64,000 nucleotides of DNA from Deinococcus seoulensis (GTDB lineage Bacteria; Deinococcota; Deinococci; Deinococcales; Deinococcaceae), in the NCBI RefSeq assembly GCF_014648115.1, contig NZ_BMQM01000009.1:62001-126000 (forward strand), in the 5' to 3' direction. The first letter of the stretch is position 1; every line of letters begins with the position of its first letter. The notes under the pieces are model-generated. The model was not told the DNA's origin. It did no database searches and saw only the letters and a program-made list of their open reading frames with translations. The position numbers and the translations under genes were made by a program. Positions 17,641-32,548 of the stretch are shown here, one piece after another.

Positions 17641-18881
17641 CAGCGCCCTCCCTGCGCGGCGAGGTCCTGCACGAACGCCACGCCGACCCGCAGGGCCGCC
17701 TCCACGTCAGCGGGTTCGGCCATCTCGTCCGGGTGGTGACTCAGGGCGTTCGGGGAGCGCAGGAACAGCATCGCGGCGGGCATCACGTCCGCCAGGATCA
17801 TGGCGTCGTGCCCGGCCCCGCTCACGAGGTCCGGGGCGCGCTGGCCCACCTGCGCGGCGGCGCGGCGCAGGCCGTCGCGGAAGGCAGGGGCCATCGGGAC
17901 GGCGGGCTGCGCCATCTTGTGCGTGACGGTCAGGGTCACGCCGCGCTCCTGCGCGAATCCCTGCGCCGCTTCCAGCAGCGTGTTCAGCGCCCCGGCACGC
18001 ACCGGGTCGTGCTCGTGGCGGATATCCAGCGTGCAGTGCGCCTCGCCGGGAATCACGTTGATCGCGCCGGGCCGGGCGGTCATCACGCCGACCGTGGCGA
18101 CCAGACCGGGCACTGAGCGCGCGAGGTCCTCGGCGGCCACCGCGAAGCGCGCCGCGGCGGCCAGCGCGTCCCGGCGGTGAGCCATGGGCGTGGTCCCGGC
18201 GTGCGAGGCCTGCCCCACGAAGTCCAGCAGCAGCCGGTCCTGCCCGGCAACAGCGCTCACGACGCCCACGCTGGCGCCCGCCGCCTGAAGCACCGGCCCC
18301 TGCTCGATGTGGAATTCCAGGAAACCCACGCTGGGGCCGCTCACCCGCGCGCCGGGCAGCTCGGCCGGGTCCAGGCCGTACCCTTCCAGCGCGCCGCGCA
18401 CGCTCACGCCGCGCGCGTCCTCCAGGGTCAGCAGCGGGTCCAGCGTGCCGGTCAGGGCGCGGCTCCCGATGAACGGCACGCCGAAACGCACGCCTTCCTC
18501 CTCGCTGAACGCCAGCAGTTCCAGCGCGAACGGCAGCGGCGTGTCCCGCAGCGCCCCTGCGACCGCGAAGGCCAGCGTGACGCCCAGCACGCCGTCGAAC
18601 GCCCCGGCGTCAGGCACGGTGTCCACGTGTGAGCCCAGGTAAAGCGTCGGCGCGTCCGGTGACGGTCCCTCGCGGCGCGCGCGGAGGTTCCCGGCGGCGT
18701 CCACGCGCACGCTCAGGCCCAGTTCGGCAGCCCAGGCGCTCAGGTACGCGGTCACGTCGCGCGTGGGCGGGCTCAGAAACGTGCGGGTGATCTCGCCCGG
18801 CACCTCGGTCAGGCGCGCGAGATCCAGGCAGGCGGCGCGGGCGCGAGCGGCCAGCCCAGCGATAGGGTCGATTTCAGTCAT
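17640..18881 (-). CDS. allC: Allantoate amidohydrolase (M20 family)
   Basis: A 413-residue Zn/Mn hydrolase of the AllC/HyuC/beta-ureidopropionase group. It hydrolyses allantoate to ureidoglycine, NH3 and CO2. Motifs in order: LYLGSHVDTVPDAGAFDGVLGV (metal His and Asp), LLAFSEEEGVRFGVPFIGSRALTG (metal Glu pair), FLEFHIEQGPVL (metal His), the dimer-domain HAGTTPMAHRRDAL and the C-terminal LVSGAGHDAM. The family also contains carbamoylases, so the name relies on its place between the malate synthase-like gene (8-nt overlap) and allB. No ureidoglycolate lyase or amidohydrolase is in the window. Confidence 0.83.
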   Translation of the reverse strand: MTEIDPIAGLAARARAACLDLARLTEVPGEITRTFLSPPTRDVTAYLSAWAAELGLSVRVDAAGNLRARREGPSPDAPTLYLGSHVDTVPDAGAFDGVLGVTLAFAVAGALRDTPLPFALELLAFSEEEGVRFGVPFIGSRALTGTLDPLLTLEDARGVSVRGALEGYGLDPAELPGARVSGPSVGFLEFHIEQGPVLQAAGASVGVVSAVAGQDRLLLDFVGQASHAGTTPMAHRRDALAAAARFAVAAEDLARSVPGLVATVGVMTARPGAINVIPGEAHCTLDIRHEHDPVRAGALNTLLEAAQGFAQERGVTLTVTHKMAQPAVPMAPAFRDGLRRAAAQVGQRAPDLVSGAGHDAMILADVMPAAMLFLRSPNALSHHPDEMAEPADVEAALRVGVAFVQDLAAQGGR

Positions 18882-20295
18882 GCGGCATCCTTTCAGGTGG
18901 GTCGGTGAGGTTCAACCGCGCCGCCTCGGCCGGGAAGTACGCGGGCGGCGCGGGGTTCAGGACGAGGTGGTCGAGCAACTGCGCCTCGGGCGCGTCGTCC
19001 GGGCAGAGGCGGCGGCGCAGCGCGCGGTAGGTGTCGGGCGTGAGGGCATCGCCCCCGCCGAGGGGCGCGCGGACCGTCACCCACTGCCACAGCAGCGCGC
19101 GCGCCAGTTCCGCCGTGGCGGTGTCCTCGATGCGCCCGCCGCGCGTCACGACGCCCTGTCCGGCCAGCCACGCGCGGAACACGTCCAGCGCGAGGCCCGC
19201 CGTGTCCAGCACCTCGGCCCCCTCAAGCGGGCCGGGGTGGGGCAGGTCCAGCAGTCGCCCGCGCGTGACCGGAACCACATCTGAAGCGGCAGGCGGGGCT
19301 CGCAGGCCCTCGCGCACGGCGTCCAGCAACTCGGGCAGGCCCGCCCAGGCCCCCTGGAAGCCCTGCGCGGCCTCGCGGGCCTTGTCGGCGCGCACGGCGT
19401 CCAGCGCGGGCTGCGGGTCGCGGGGGTCCGGCGCGACGGCCGCCGTGCCGCCCACCGCCTGCGCCCCGCGTGCCCGGCACACGTCCACCAGCGCCTGCGC
19501 GTAGGCCTGCATGGCGTCCAGGTCCATGCCCAGCCCTGCGCGCGGCGGGACCGGGCGGCCCAGGTCCGCGCCCACCGTCTTCACGAGGCTGAACACGTAA
19601 TCCCAGCGCCCGGCGTTCAGCCCGAACGCCCAGTCGCGCAGCGTGAACAGCAGCGCGTCGGCGGCCAGCAGGCCAGGGAACGTCTCGACTTGCAGGCAGA
19701 CGCGCAGCGTGCCGCGCCCCAGGCCCAGATGCGCCTCGGCCAGCGCCAGCGCGTCCGCCCAGACCTGCGCCTGCGCGACCGATTCCAGTTTCGGCAGGTA
19801 CAGGTGTGGCGTGCGGCCCGCCCCGGCCGTTAGCCCTGCTCCTGCGGTGAGAAGCGCGGCGAGGTCGCACAGCGCCGCGCGGCCCGGCTGCCCGCCGAAA
19901 GGTTCGTGCGCCTCCAGCGCGTACAGCGCCCGTGGCCTCGCCAGCAGCGGCACCGCGGCCGCCAGCCACTCCGGCAGCGCCGCGTAGGCCGCCGCCACGT
20001 TCGCGCGGGTGGGCGAGAAGGTATCGTCGAAGTCGATCACGACCGCGTCTGCTCCACTGACCAGGGCGGCGCGCAGGGCGTGCAGGTCGCTGGCCTCCAC
20101 GATCAGTTCCGCGCGGCCCGGCCGCAGGTCGGCGGGGACCGGCGCGGCGCGGTAATCCGGGAGGGGCTCGGGGGCAGCCGGTGTGGTGTGGTCCAGATCG
20201 GTGCCGTCCAGCTGGGCGCAGCGGTCGGCCAGGGCCGCGTGCAGCTGCGCGGCCAGTTCGCGGGCGGCGGGGGAGAGGAGGGGCGCGGCGCTCAC
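18874..20295 (-). CDS. Divergent malate synthase-like protein
   Basis: About 473 residues, clearly homologous to malate synthase A but shorter than the 529-residue AceB encoded 1 kb away. Shared marks: HLYLPKLES, the Mg-site VETFPGLLAADALLFTLRDWAFGLNAGRWDYVFS and the catalytic-loop pair ED in RIEDTATAELARALLWQWV. Altered: the AceB segment RPRGWHL is replaced by RPRALY, and the insert after DFEDASSPTW is lost. It may be a true malate synthase for ureide-derived glyoxylate or use another 2-oxo acid. Start: GTG 20295 is preferred because homology begins there; a GTG at 20364 would add an unconserved leader. A 10-codon ORF ends on the GTGA (see findings). It is co-transcribed with allC, allB, allE and malic enzyme. 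Confidence 0.72.
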   Translation of the reverse strand: MSAAPLLSPAARELAAQLHAALADRCAQLDGTDLDHTTPAAPEPLPDYRAAPVPADLRPGRAELIVEASDLHALRAALVSGADAVVIDFDDTFSPTRANVAAAYAALPEWLAAAVPLLARPRALYALEAHEPFGGQPGRAALCDLAALLTAGAGLTAGAGRTPHLYLPKLESVAQAQVWADALALAEAHLGLGRGTLRVCLQVETFPGLLAADALLFTLRDWAFGLNAGRWDYVFSLVKTVGADLGRPVPPRAGLGMDLDAMQAYAQALVDVCRARGAQAVGGTAAVAPDPRDPQPALDAVRADKAREAAQGFQGAWAGLPELLDAVREGLRAPPAASDVVPVTRGRLLDLPHPGPLEGAEVLDTAGLALDVFRAWLAGQGVVTRGGRIEDTATAELARALLWQWVTVRAPLGGGDALTPDTYRALRRRLCPDDAPEAQLLDHLVLNPAPPAYFPAEAARLNLTDPPERMPHD

Positions 20296-20413
20296 GTGCG
20301 CCCGCCGGTGGGGGGGATCGCCATGCGCCGCAGCATAGGCCGCGCGCCGTGGTCCGGGCGCCACCCGTCCAGCCCGGTCAACCCATCCAGCCCGGTCAAC
20401 TCTGCCAGCCCAC

Positions 20414-21235
20414 TCACCCTGTCCAGCCCAGCCGCGCCCCGATCCGCGCGGCCGCCGCCTGCGCCGCCGCCAGGAAGCGCGGCACGTCCCCCGGCGTCAG
20501 GCGCGAGGTGGGCGCCGAGACGCTCAGGGCCGCCGTGACCTCGCCGCCCACGCCGCGCACCGGGACGGCCACGCAGCGCACACCGAGTTCTCGTTCCTGA
20601 TCGTCCAGCGCGAACCCCTGCTCTCGCACGCGTTGCAGTGCGGCCAGCACGGCGTCCGGCGTGGTCAGGGTGTGCGGCGTGAACGCCACCAGGGGCGCGG
20701 CCTCCAGCGCGGCGCGCACCTCGGCCGGGTCGCGCGGGGCCAGCAGCACCTTGCCCACGCCCGAGGCGTGCAGCGGCGCACTGGCACCCGTCTGCGTGAA
20801 CATCCGCACCAGTTGCGGCCCCTCCACCTGATGCACGTACGCGGCCTCCAGACCGCTTGCGGCGGGCCGCAGCACGGCGAGGTTGGCACTCTCGCCCAGT
20901 TCGGCCACCAGGGCGCGCATCTCGCTGCCCGCCGCGCCGATCAGTGCCTGCGCGGCGTCGAAGGCGGCGCCCACCTGATACGCCCGCAGGCCCACCCGGA
21001 ACAGCCCGGACGCCTCGTCCCACTCCGCGAAGCCCTGCTGCCGCAGCGTTTCCAGCAGCCGGTAGGCGGTGCTGGGGGACAGTCCGGCGGCGCGCGCCAC
21101 CTGCGACAGCGTCGCCTCGCGCAGCCCGGCCAGCGCCCACAGCACGCCCAGCCCGCGTTCCAGCGTGCGGACGCTGCCCGGTGCGTCCGTGCCGCGCGCC
21201 CGGCCCGCGCGCGCGCGCGGTTCGTCGCTGCTCAT
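20414..21235 (-). CDS. IclR-family regulator of the ureide/glyoxylate genes (AllR-like)
   Basis: A 273-residue IclR-type protein. The N-terminal winged helix is at about 20-80 (SVRTLERGLGVLWALAGLREATLSQVARAAGLSPSTAYRLLETLRQQGF). The effector domain has ANLAVLRPAASGLEAAYVHQVEG, HASGVGKVLLA and the conserved VRCVAVPVRGVGGEVTAALSVSAP. Relatives AllR and IclR sense allantoin/glyoxylate. It sits inside the operon between aceB and the second malate synthase, so autoregulation is likely; a palindrome over the aceB -35 (22968-22980) is the best operator candidate. ATG 21235 follows GGAG by 5 nt, both supplied by repeat copy C. A (GC)6-like run lies in the N-terminal codons. Confidence 0.82.
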   Translation of the reverse strand: MSSDEPRARAGRARGTDAPGSVRTLERGLGVLWALAGLREATLSQVARAAGLSPSTAYRLLETLRQQGFAEWDEASGLFRVGLRAYQVGAAFDAAQALIGAAGSEMRALVAELGESANLAVLRPAASGLEAAYVHQVEGPQLVRMFTQTGASAPLHASGVGKVLLAPRDPAEVRAALEAAPLVAFTPHTLTTPDAVLAALQRVREQGFALDDQERELGVRCVAVPVRGVGGEVTAALSVSAPTSRLTPGDVPRFLAAAQAAAARIGARLGWTG

Positions 21236-21299
21236 ACGGACTCCGGTTGAAGGGGCTGCAAAGACCGCCGGGTCCGGGCGGATGCGAGTGGAATCCGGG

Positions 21300-21302
<3 letters not shown>
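21233..21302. repeat. Dispersed structured repeat, copy C, bridging aceB stop and iclR start
   Basis: A 70-bp partial copy: CATACGGACTCCG through GCGGATGCGAGTGG. One end is the ATG of the iclR gene (minus strand), the other carries the aceB TGA, so the whole intergenic gap is the repeat. The CGGAC...GTCCG outer pairing and an inner GGGGCT stem are kept. Confidence 0.7.
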
Positions 21303-22889
<1,587 letters not shown>

Positions 22890-22950
22890 GGGAGTCTCCT
22901 GGGGGGCACTGGGGCAGGCGTGGATTTTTCAGAAGCTGAACTTGAATTTC

Positions 22951-22980
22951 ACTGTACGGCAATCAACTTCACGCTGTGAA
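22951..22980 (-). promoter_or_regulatory. aceB promoter with palindromic operator over the -35 box
   Basis: On the minus strand TTCACA (22975-22980) and TACAGT (22951-22956) are spaced 18 nt. The palindrome TTCACGCTGTGAA (22968-22980) covers the -35 box, the place expected for IclR-type control. Further near-palindromes TGAAATTCA/AAGTTCAGC lie downstream. The 5' leader to the ATG is about 55 nt. Confidence 0.55.
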
Positions 22981-23051
22981 GCCCCGCAGGTGTGTCCGGC
23001 GCAGGAACACCCGCCACACCCGCCATGCAGGCAGACGGGGCGCAGTCACAT

Positions 23052-23090
23052 GAAACTGGCGACCCGATGCGTGACCGGGTCGCCAGTTTC
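23052..23090 (-). terminator. Strong hairpin downstream of the DeoR-type gene
   Basis: GAAACTGGCGACCC (23052-23065) and GGGTCGCCAGTTTC (23077-23090) are perfect 14-bp arms with an 11-nt loop. It lies about 80 nt beyond the DeoR-type stop, adjoining repeat copy D, and separates that gene from the aceB promoter. Little T-richness follows, so it may also insulate or stabilise RNA. Confidence 0.65.
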
Positions 23091-23170
23091 ACTGCGGATG
23101 TCCGCTTCCTCTCCAACTCGCATCCGCTCGGACCCGGCGGGCTTTGCAGCCCCTTCAATCGGAGTCCGCT

Positions 23171-23173
<3 letters not shown>
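23091..23173. repeat. Dispersed structured repeat, copy D (reverse orientation)
   Basis: Read on the minus strand it gives TGAAGCGGACTCCGATTGAA, then GGGGCTGCAAAGCCC and GGTCCGAGCGGATGCGAGT, the same core as copies B, C and E. Its outer end carries the TGA stop of the DeoR-type gene (23171-23173). GGGCT/AGCCC form the inner stem. Confidence 0.7.
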
Positions 23174-23938
<765 letters not shown>

Positions 23939-24081
23939 CTGCGCACATCCTAGCGCGCCGGGCGGGTGGGTATGATCAGGATTGTTCCGTGTGTGTGCGT
24001 GGGCGGCGTGGCGTCTGGTGGTTCGTTTTTGCGTTCTGGTCGGTGGTTCTCCCGGTGTGGGTGGCCTGACCGGACAGGGAC

Positions 24082-24130
24082 TTGCTTTTCCTGACCCGTG
24101 GACCGTATGCTCTTAATTGCTCAAAATTAA
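24082..24130 (+). promoter_or_regulatory. fru operon promoter and candidate DeoR operator
   Basis: TTGCTT (24082-24087) and TATGCT (24106-24111) are spaced 18 nt. Immediately downstream, TTAATT (24113-24118) and AATTAA (24125-24130) form a 6-6-6 inverted repeat in an AT-rich island unlike the surrounding GC-rich DNA, a natural place for the divergent repressor to bind. The 5' leader to the ATG at 24200 is about 80 nt. Confidence 0.55.
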
Positions 24131-24199
24131 TCACGATTCGTCAGGAATCAGCAGGTTTGAGTGACGGCCGCGCCGAATGCGGCCCACCAAGGAGGGCAC

Positions 24200-26682
<2,483 letters not shown>

Positions 26683-26686
<4 letters not shown>

Positions 26687-27690
26687 GCACGCCGCCCATG
26701 AGCATGCCGCAAGCACGCCACGGCGGGGCGCGGCGCGTCACGGCGCTGACCATGAATCCCGCGCTGGACCTGACCGTCCGCGCCGACGGCTGGCAGCGCG
26801 GCGAGGTGAACGCCGGACAGAGCCTGCAACAGGACGCCGGAGGCAAGGGCGTGAACGTCGCCAGCATCCTCGCGGACTGGAACCGCGCCGGTCAGGACGG
26901 CGCGCTCAGCGTCACCGCGACCGGCCTGCTGGGCCGCGACAACGCCGCGCCCTTCGAGGCCCTGTTCCGCGAGAAGGGCGTCACGGACGCCTTCATCCGC
27001 GTGAGCGGCGCGACCCGCGTGGGCGTGAAACTCGTGGACGGCGCCGCGCAGGAAACCACCGACATCAACCTGCCCGGCCTGAGCGCCACTCCCGAAACCC
27101 TGGCCGAACTGCACGCGACTCTCAGCGCCCTGAGTGCCGACGCGGACGCCTTCGTGCTGGCCGGCAGCCTCCCGCCCGGCGTGCCCGCCGACTACTACGC
27201 CACCCTGACGGCCGGGCTGCGCGCCGCCGGGGTGTTCGTGGCGCTGGACACCAGCGGCGCCGCCCTGAACGCCGCGCTGGCCGCGCCGGTCCTGCCGGAC
27301 CTGATCAAACCCAACATCCACGAACTGGAAGGTGCGCTGGGCCGCCGCCTGAACGGGGACGCCGAGGTATTGCAGGCGGCCCGTGACCTAATCGCGCGTG
27401 GCGCGCAGATCGTGGCCGTCTCGCAGGGCGAACGCGGCGCGCTGATCGTCACGGCCGCCGGGGCGGTGTTCGCCCGTCCGCCGCGCGTGCAGGTCCTGAG
27501 TACCGTCGGGGCCGGGGACGCCATGGTCGCCGGACTGGTCAGCGCCCACCTGGACGGCCTGAGCGTCGAGGATGCCGCGCGGCGCGCCACGAGCTTCAGC
27601 GCCGGCAGCATCACCCGCCTCGGCCCGCACCTGCCGGACCCCGCCGCGCTGGCCGCGCTGGCCGCGCAGGTCGAGGTCACGCCCGCCTGA
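26683..27690 (+). CDS. fruK: 1-phosphofructokinase
   Basis: A 335-residue PfkB-family kinase that makes fructose-1,6-bisphosphate from the fructose-1-phosphate delivered by the PTS. It starts with a short Met-Ser-Pro leader before [58 protein letters not shown] and the catalytic [15 protein letters not shown] are in order. Start ATG 26683 overlaps the fruB stop; ATG 26698 is an alternative that would shorten the leader. The 143-nt gap to fruA holds two near-copies of CCCGCCTGCCTGA. Confidence 0.9.
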
Positions 27691-27833
27691 ACCTCCCGCC
27701 TGCCTGACCTTCCCGCCTGCCTGAACCTTCCGCCGGTGCACCCGCACCTGCGCGCCGAATGCCCGCCGTTCCCCTCCGCCCGCCTCCTGCCACCTCCCTT
27801 CCGGCAGCGTCCGTCCTTCCCAGGAGTTCACCC

Positions 27834-29660
<1,827 letters not shown>

Positions 29661-29675
29661 AGCGGGGACAGACAG

Positions 29676-29725
29676 ACACAGAGGGGAGGGGCCGCGCTGA
29701 ACGTGCGGCCCCCCTTTCTGTGTGT
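29676..29725. terminator. Long hairpin between fruA and hucR
   Basis: Arms ACACAGAGGGGAGGGGCCGC and the facing GCGGCCCCCC...CTGTGTGT (29676-29695 / 29705-29725) pair with small mismatches around a 9-nt loop. It lies between the convergent fruA and hucR genes and can serve both. Confidence 0.7.
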
Positions 29726-29767
29726 GTACTTCCGCCGACTTCCAGCGCGCTGCCTACTCCCCAGTGT

Positions 29768-30319
29768 CTACTCCCTGGCGCCTCCTTCCAGCGCGCCCAG
29801 CAGCCGCGCGGCCAGCCTGTCCAGGGTGTCCAGTTCGGCGGGGGTCAGGGCGGCCAGCGCGCGCACCTCGCGGTGCAGGTGGCCGGGCAGCAGGCGCTCC
29901 ACGGCGGCGCGTCCGGCGGGCGTCAGCGTGATGCGGGCCGAGCGGCGGTCGCGGTCGTCGGTGCGGCGCGTGACCAGCCCACGGGCTTGCAGGCGCGCGA
30001 CGCGGTTGGTGGTGCTGGGGCCACTGACGGCACTCAGTTCGCTCAACTGTCCGGGGCTCAGGCCCTCCGGCGGGCCGGAACGGTACAGCGTGAGCAGCAG
30101 GTCCCACCCGGCGGCGTTCAGGCCCTCGGCGTGCAGGGGGGCGTCCACCTCGGCCTGCAGGGCGGCGCCCAGGCGGGTCAGGCGCAGCACGCTCAGCATG
30201 GGCTGGGCGTTCAGGTCGGGTCGGGTGGCCTGCCAGTCGCGGCGCAGGCGCTCCAGCAGCGCGGCCGTGCTGGGCCGGGCGTCCTGCGCCGGTCGGGTCT
30301 GCGGCGGGTCGGTGGGCAC
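29768..30319 (-). CDS. hucR: MarR-family urate-responsive repressor
   Basis: A 183-residue orthologue of D. radiodurans HucR, recognisable from GLNAAGWDLLLTLYRS and GPSTTNRVARLQARGLVTRRTDDRDRRSARITLT. Residues known to bind urate in HucR are present: W29 (W20 in HucR), D73 and R106 at identical numbering, so urate should relieve repression. The wHTH spans about 75-145. GTG start; the N-terminus has about 9 extra residues. It is the last gene of the uricase operon (7 nt after uraH), whereas in D. radiodurans hucR is divergent from uricase. The target operator is probably 32315-32332. Confidence 0.85.
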   Translation of the reverse strand: MPTDPPQTRPAQDARPSTAALLERLRRDWQATRPDLNAQPMLSVLRLTRLGAALQAEVDAPLHAEGLNAAGWDLLLTLYRSGPPEGLSPGQLSELSAVSGPSTTNRVARLQARGLVTRRTDDRDRRSARITLTPAGRAAVERLLPGHLHREVRALAALTPAELDTLDRLAARLLGALEGGARE

Positions 30320-30326
30320 GCGCCCC

Positions 30327-30746
30327 TCAGCTGCCCCGGTAGGTGCTGTACGACCACGGGCTGACCAGCAGCGGCACGTGATAGTGCGCGCCCGCGTCGG
30401 CGACCGTGAAGCGCAGCGTGATCACATCCAGGAAGGGATCGGCCTGCGTGGGGGCGGCCTGTGTCGTGTCGGGCGCAGCCGGGTCGGACGGGCGGTGCGC
30501 GGCAAAGTACTCCGCGACGTGAAACACCAGTTCGAAGGTGCCGCGCCGCAGCTCGCCGCGCGCAATCAGGGGCGCGTCGGTGCGGCCGTCGCTGTTGGTG
30601 ACGGCGCGCGTGACCAGCGTGCGCGTGTCGCCCTGCACGGCGTGCAGTTCCAGCGGGATGCCTGCGGCGGGGCGGCCGCGCGCGGTGTCCAGCACGTGGG
30701 TACTGAGCCCTGCGTGGCTGCCTGTGCTGTTGCCGGTGCCACTCAC
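30327..30746 (-). CDS. uraH: 5-hydroxyisourate hydrolase (transthyretin-related)
   Basis: A 139-residue HIU hydrolase, the second step of urate breakdown. It starts with [22 protein letters not shown] (catalytic His and the signature VLDxxxGxPA), has the central [10 protein letters not shown], and ends with [18 protein letters not shown], the C-terminal YRGS tetrapeptide that is diagnostic for active enzymes against vertebrate transthyretin. A Pro/Ala/Gln-rich insertion (about residues 86-103) lengthens a loop. GTG start, 4-nt overlap with the uricase fusion. Confidence 0.9.
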   Translation of the reverse strand: MSGTGNSTGSHAGLSTHVLDTARGRPAAGIPLELHAVQGDTRTLVTRAVTNSDGRTDAPLIARGELRRGTFELVFHVAEYFAAHRPSDPAAPDTTQAAPTQADPFLDVITLRFTVADAGAHYHVPLLVSPWSYSTYRGS

Positions 30747-32206
30747 TCGCGTTCCACCCAGCCCTCGATCACGCCGTACGGTTCGGCGTCCGCGTGGAAG
30801 ATCGTGCCGCCGTTCTCGATCCCGAAGCGCGCCAGGTCGTACGGAATGTGGTGCCGGTTCGGGAACGAGAAGTGAATCCGTTCGATGTCCGGGCAGCGGG
30901 TCAGGACCGCCTCGCCCAGCCGGTACAGGGTGTGCTGCATGGAGTGCGAGTAGTGGTCCGGGAAGACCTCCAGCAGCGTGCGGTACACCTCGGCCCACAC
31001 GGCGTCGTAATCGCATTCGGCGTTCAGGTACGTCCAGCGGGCGGTGACGGTGGTCGCCAGGATGCGGTCGGTGGTGTCGGGCAGCGTGGTGAAGGTGTCG
31101 CGGTGAAAGCCCGCCCAGCCGCTCTGCGTGGTTTTCAGGATGAACAGTTCGTCGATGCCGCTCTCGACGGTGAAGGTCTGCCCGTCGCCGTCCACTCGGG
31201 CGGTGCGTTTGGGCATCTGCCGCACGAAGGCGTGGTCGTGTCCGCCCGCCTGGGCCGGGTCGGGCAGGCGGTCCCACAGGTGCTCGGTGAAGGTCGCGTA
31301 CGCGCCGCTCACGCGCGGGCCACCCCTCACGAAGTGCCGGATCAGGTCCTTGCCGAACGCCTCCACGCTGCCCGTCAGGTGATCCCTGGCCAGCGCGTAG
31401 ATGGTGTTGCGGACGGTGTCCGTGGCGACCAGTCCGGTGTTGTCCCCGGCCTCGTGCGCGGCGTCGAAATCGCCACGCATCCCGACCCGCACCCACACGT
31501 CCTTGATGTCGTGGCGGCCCTGCGGCTGGCCCGGCTGGTCACGGAACACCTTGAACAGGCGCACGTCGGCCTTGCCGTAGTTGTTGCTGCCCAGGCGGAC
31601 CTTCACGGGCGCGGGGCGGCTGGAGGGGTCGGTGTGGGTGGGGTCGGTCATGGTGGCTCCTGTGGTGTGAGTGGGGGAGGGAGTGGGGTCGATCAGGTCC
31701 AGCACCCGCAGGCGCGCGATGCGCCCGATCTCGTGCAGGGCGGCCCCTCGTTCCTGCTCCGGCGTGTTCGACAGTCGCTCGCGGGCCGCGCGGAAGATGC
31801 TGGCCTTGTCGTGTTCGCGCACGCACACCACGAACGGCAGCCCGAACTGCGTGTGGTACGCGGCGTTCAGGCGGTGAAATTCGGCGTACTCGTCGGCGCT
31901 CAGGCGGTCCAGTCCGGCGCTGGCCTGTTCGCTGGCACTTTCCGGGGTCAGGTCACCGGCAAGGGCGGCCTTCCCGGCGAGGTCCGGGTGCGCGCGGATC
32001 AGTGCGAGTTGCTCGTCGGGCGTGCCGCTGCGGGCGGCGGTCATGAAGGCCTGCGCGGCGGCCTCGGCGTCCGGGAAGGGGCGGGCGGCGGCCACCTGCG
32101 CGGCGTAGCGCGGCGAGTGCTCCAGCACCCCGCTGAAGTGCGCGGCGAAGGCGTCGGTGCTCAGGGCGTTCAGTTCGGTCAGGGTCAGGCGGGCGGGGCG
32201 GGTCAA
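30743..32206 (-). CDS. Bifunctional OHCU decarboxylase / urate oxidase
   Basis: A 487-residue fusion, same order as B. subtilis PucL. The N-terminal part (about 1-165) is 2-oxo-4-hydroxy-4-carboxy-5-ureidoimidazoline decarboxylase: [18 protein letters not shown] (catalytic His), [14 protein letters not shown] and [11 protein letters not shown] Thr/Pro/Ser linker leads to urate oxidase (about 185-487) with [10 protein letters not shown] (catalytic Lys), [14 protein letters not shown] (Thr), TTQSGWAGF, and the His in [13 protein letters not shown]. With UraH it makes (S)-allantoin. TTG 32206 is chosen as start because CGGAGG lies 6 nt upstream; a GTG at 32227 would put that SD inside the coding region. 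Confidence 0.88.
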   Translation of the reverse strand: MTRPARLTLTELNALSTDAFAAHFSGVLEHSPRYAAQVAAARPFPDAEAAAQAFMTAARSGTPDEQLALIRAHPDLAGKAALAGDLTPESASEQASAGLDRLSADEYAEFHRLNAAYHTQFGLPFVVCVREHDKASIFRAARERLSNTPEQERGAALHEIGRIARLRVLDLIDPTPSPTHTTGATMTDPTHTDPSSRPAPVKVRLGSNNYGKADVRLFKVFRDQPGQPQGRHDIKDVWVRVGMRGDFDAAHEAGDNTGLVATDTVRNTIYALARDHLTGSVEAFGKDLIRHFVRGGPRVSGAYATFTEHLWDRLPDPAQAGGHDHAFVRQMPKRTARVDGDGQTFTVESGIDELFILKTTQSGWAGFHRDTFTTLPDTTDRILATTVTARWTYLNAECDYDAVWAEVYRTLLEVFPDHYSHSMQHTLYRLGEAVLTRCPDIERIHFSFPNRHHIPYDLARFGIENGGTIFHADAEPYGVIEGWVERE

Positions 32207-32314
32207 GGGGAACCTCCGGGAACGCACGGGCGAGCGGCAGAAGACTGGAACGACTCGGAAATACTCACTGCGTTCATCTTTCGGGTAAACCGCGCGGAGC
32301 GCGTAGCTTCAATG

Positions 32315-32332
32315 TACTTAGACGGCTAACGA
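32315..32332 (-). promoter_or_regulatory. Candidate HucR operator (hucO-like)
   Basis: TACTTAGACGGCTAACGA matches the reverse complement of the D. radiodurans hucO palindrome, as I remember it, at 14 of 18 positions, including a complete TACTTAGA half. It lies just downstream of the promoter at 32344-32372, where bound repressor would block initiation or escape. Confidence 0.65.
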
Positions 32333-32343
32333 ATAACACGCCC

Positions 32344-32372
32344 AGCGTACCCACCCGGCCCCCCCCTGTCAA
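32344..32372 (-). promoter_or_regulatory. Promoter of the uricase-uraH-hucR operon
   Basis: On the minus strand TTGACA (32367-32372, consensus) and TACGCT (32344-32349) are spaced exactly 17 nt by a G-rich spacer. The expected start site near 32337 leaves a 130-nt leader to the TTG start, containing the HucR-like operator and a CGCG-GGAGC-CGCG stem. Confidence 0.75.
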
Positions 32373-32548
32373 AACGCCTGCCTACCCAGCCGGCCGCCCC
32401 CGCAACGCCCGGACCCTGTCAGGACTGCGTGCAGACGGAACCTGCTACGATAAACCCGCCAACAACGCTCCGCGCCCCGTTTCCAGCCGTCACCTCCGAC
32501 GCCCGGCGAACGGCCACAGGACCGCCGGGAGGTGGAACCGCACACACC

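Noticed and set aside
21200..21222. GC dinucleotide run in the IclR gene start region as a phase-variable tract
   Set aside because: The run is short and codes for Arg/Ala in frame; nothing shows variation.
23052..23090. Whether the 14-bp hairpin is a riboswitch for aceB
   Set aside because: It lies upstream of the aceB promoter on that strand, so it is not in the aceB leader; a terminator for the DeoR gene fits better.
27691..27833. Short near-repeat between fruK and fruA as a regulatory site
   Set aside because: Two near-copies of CCCGCCTGCCTGA are present, but no promoter or palindrome accompanies them.
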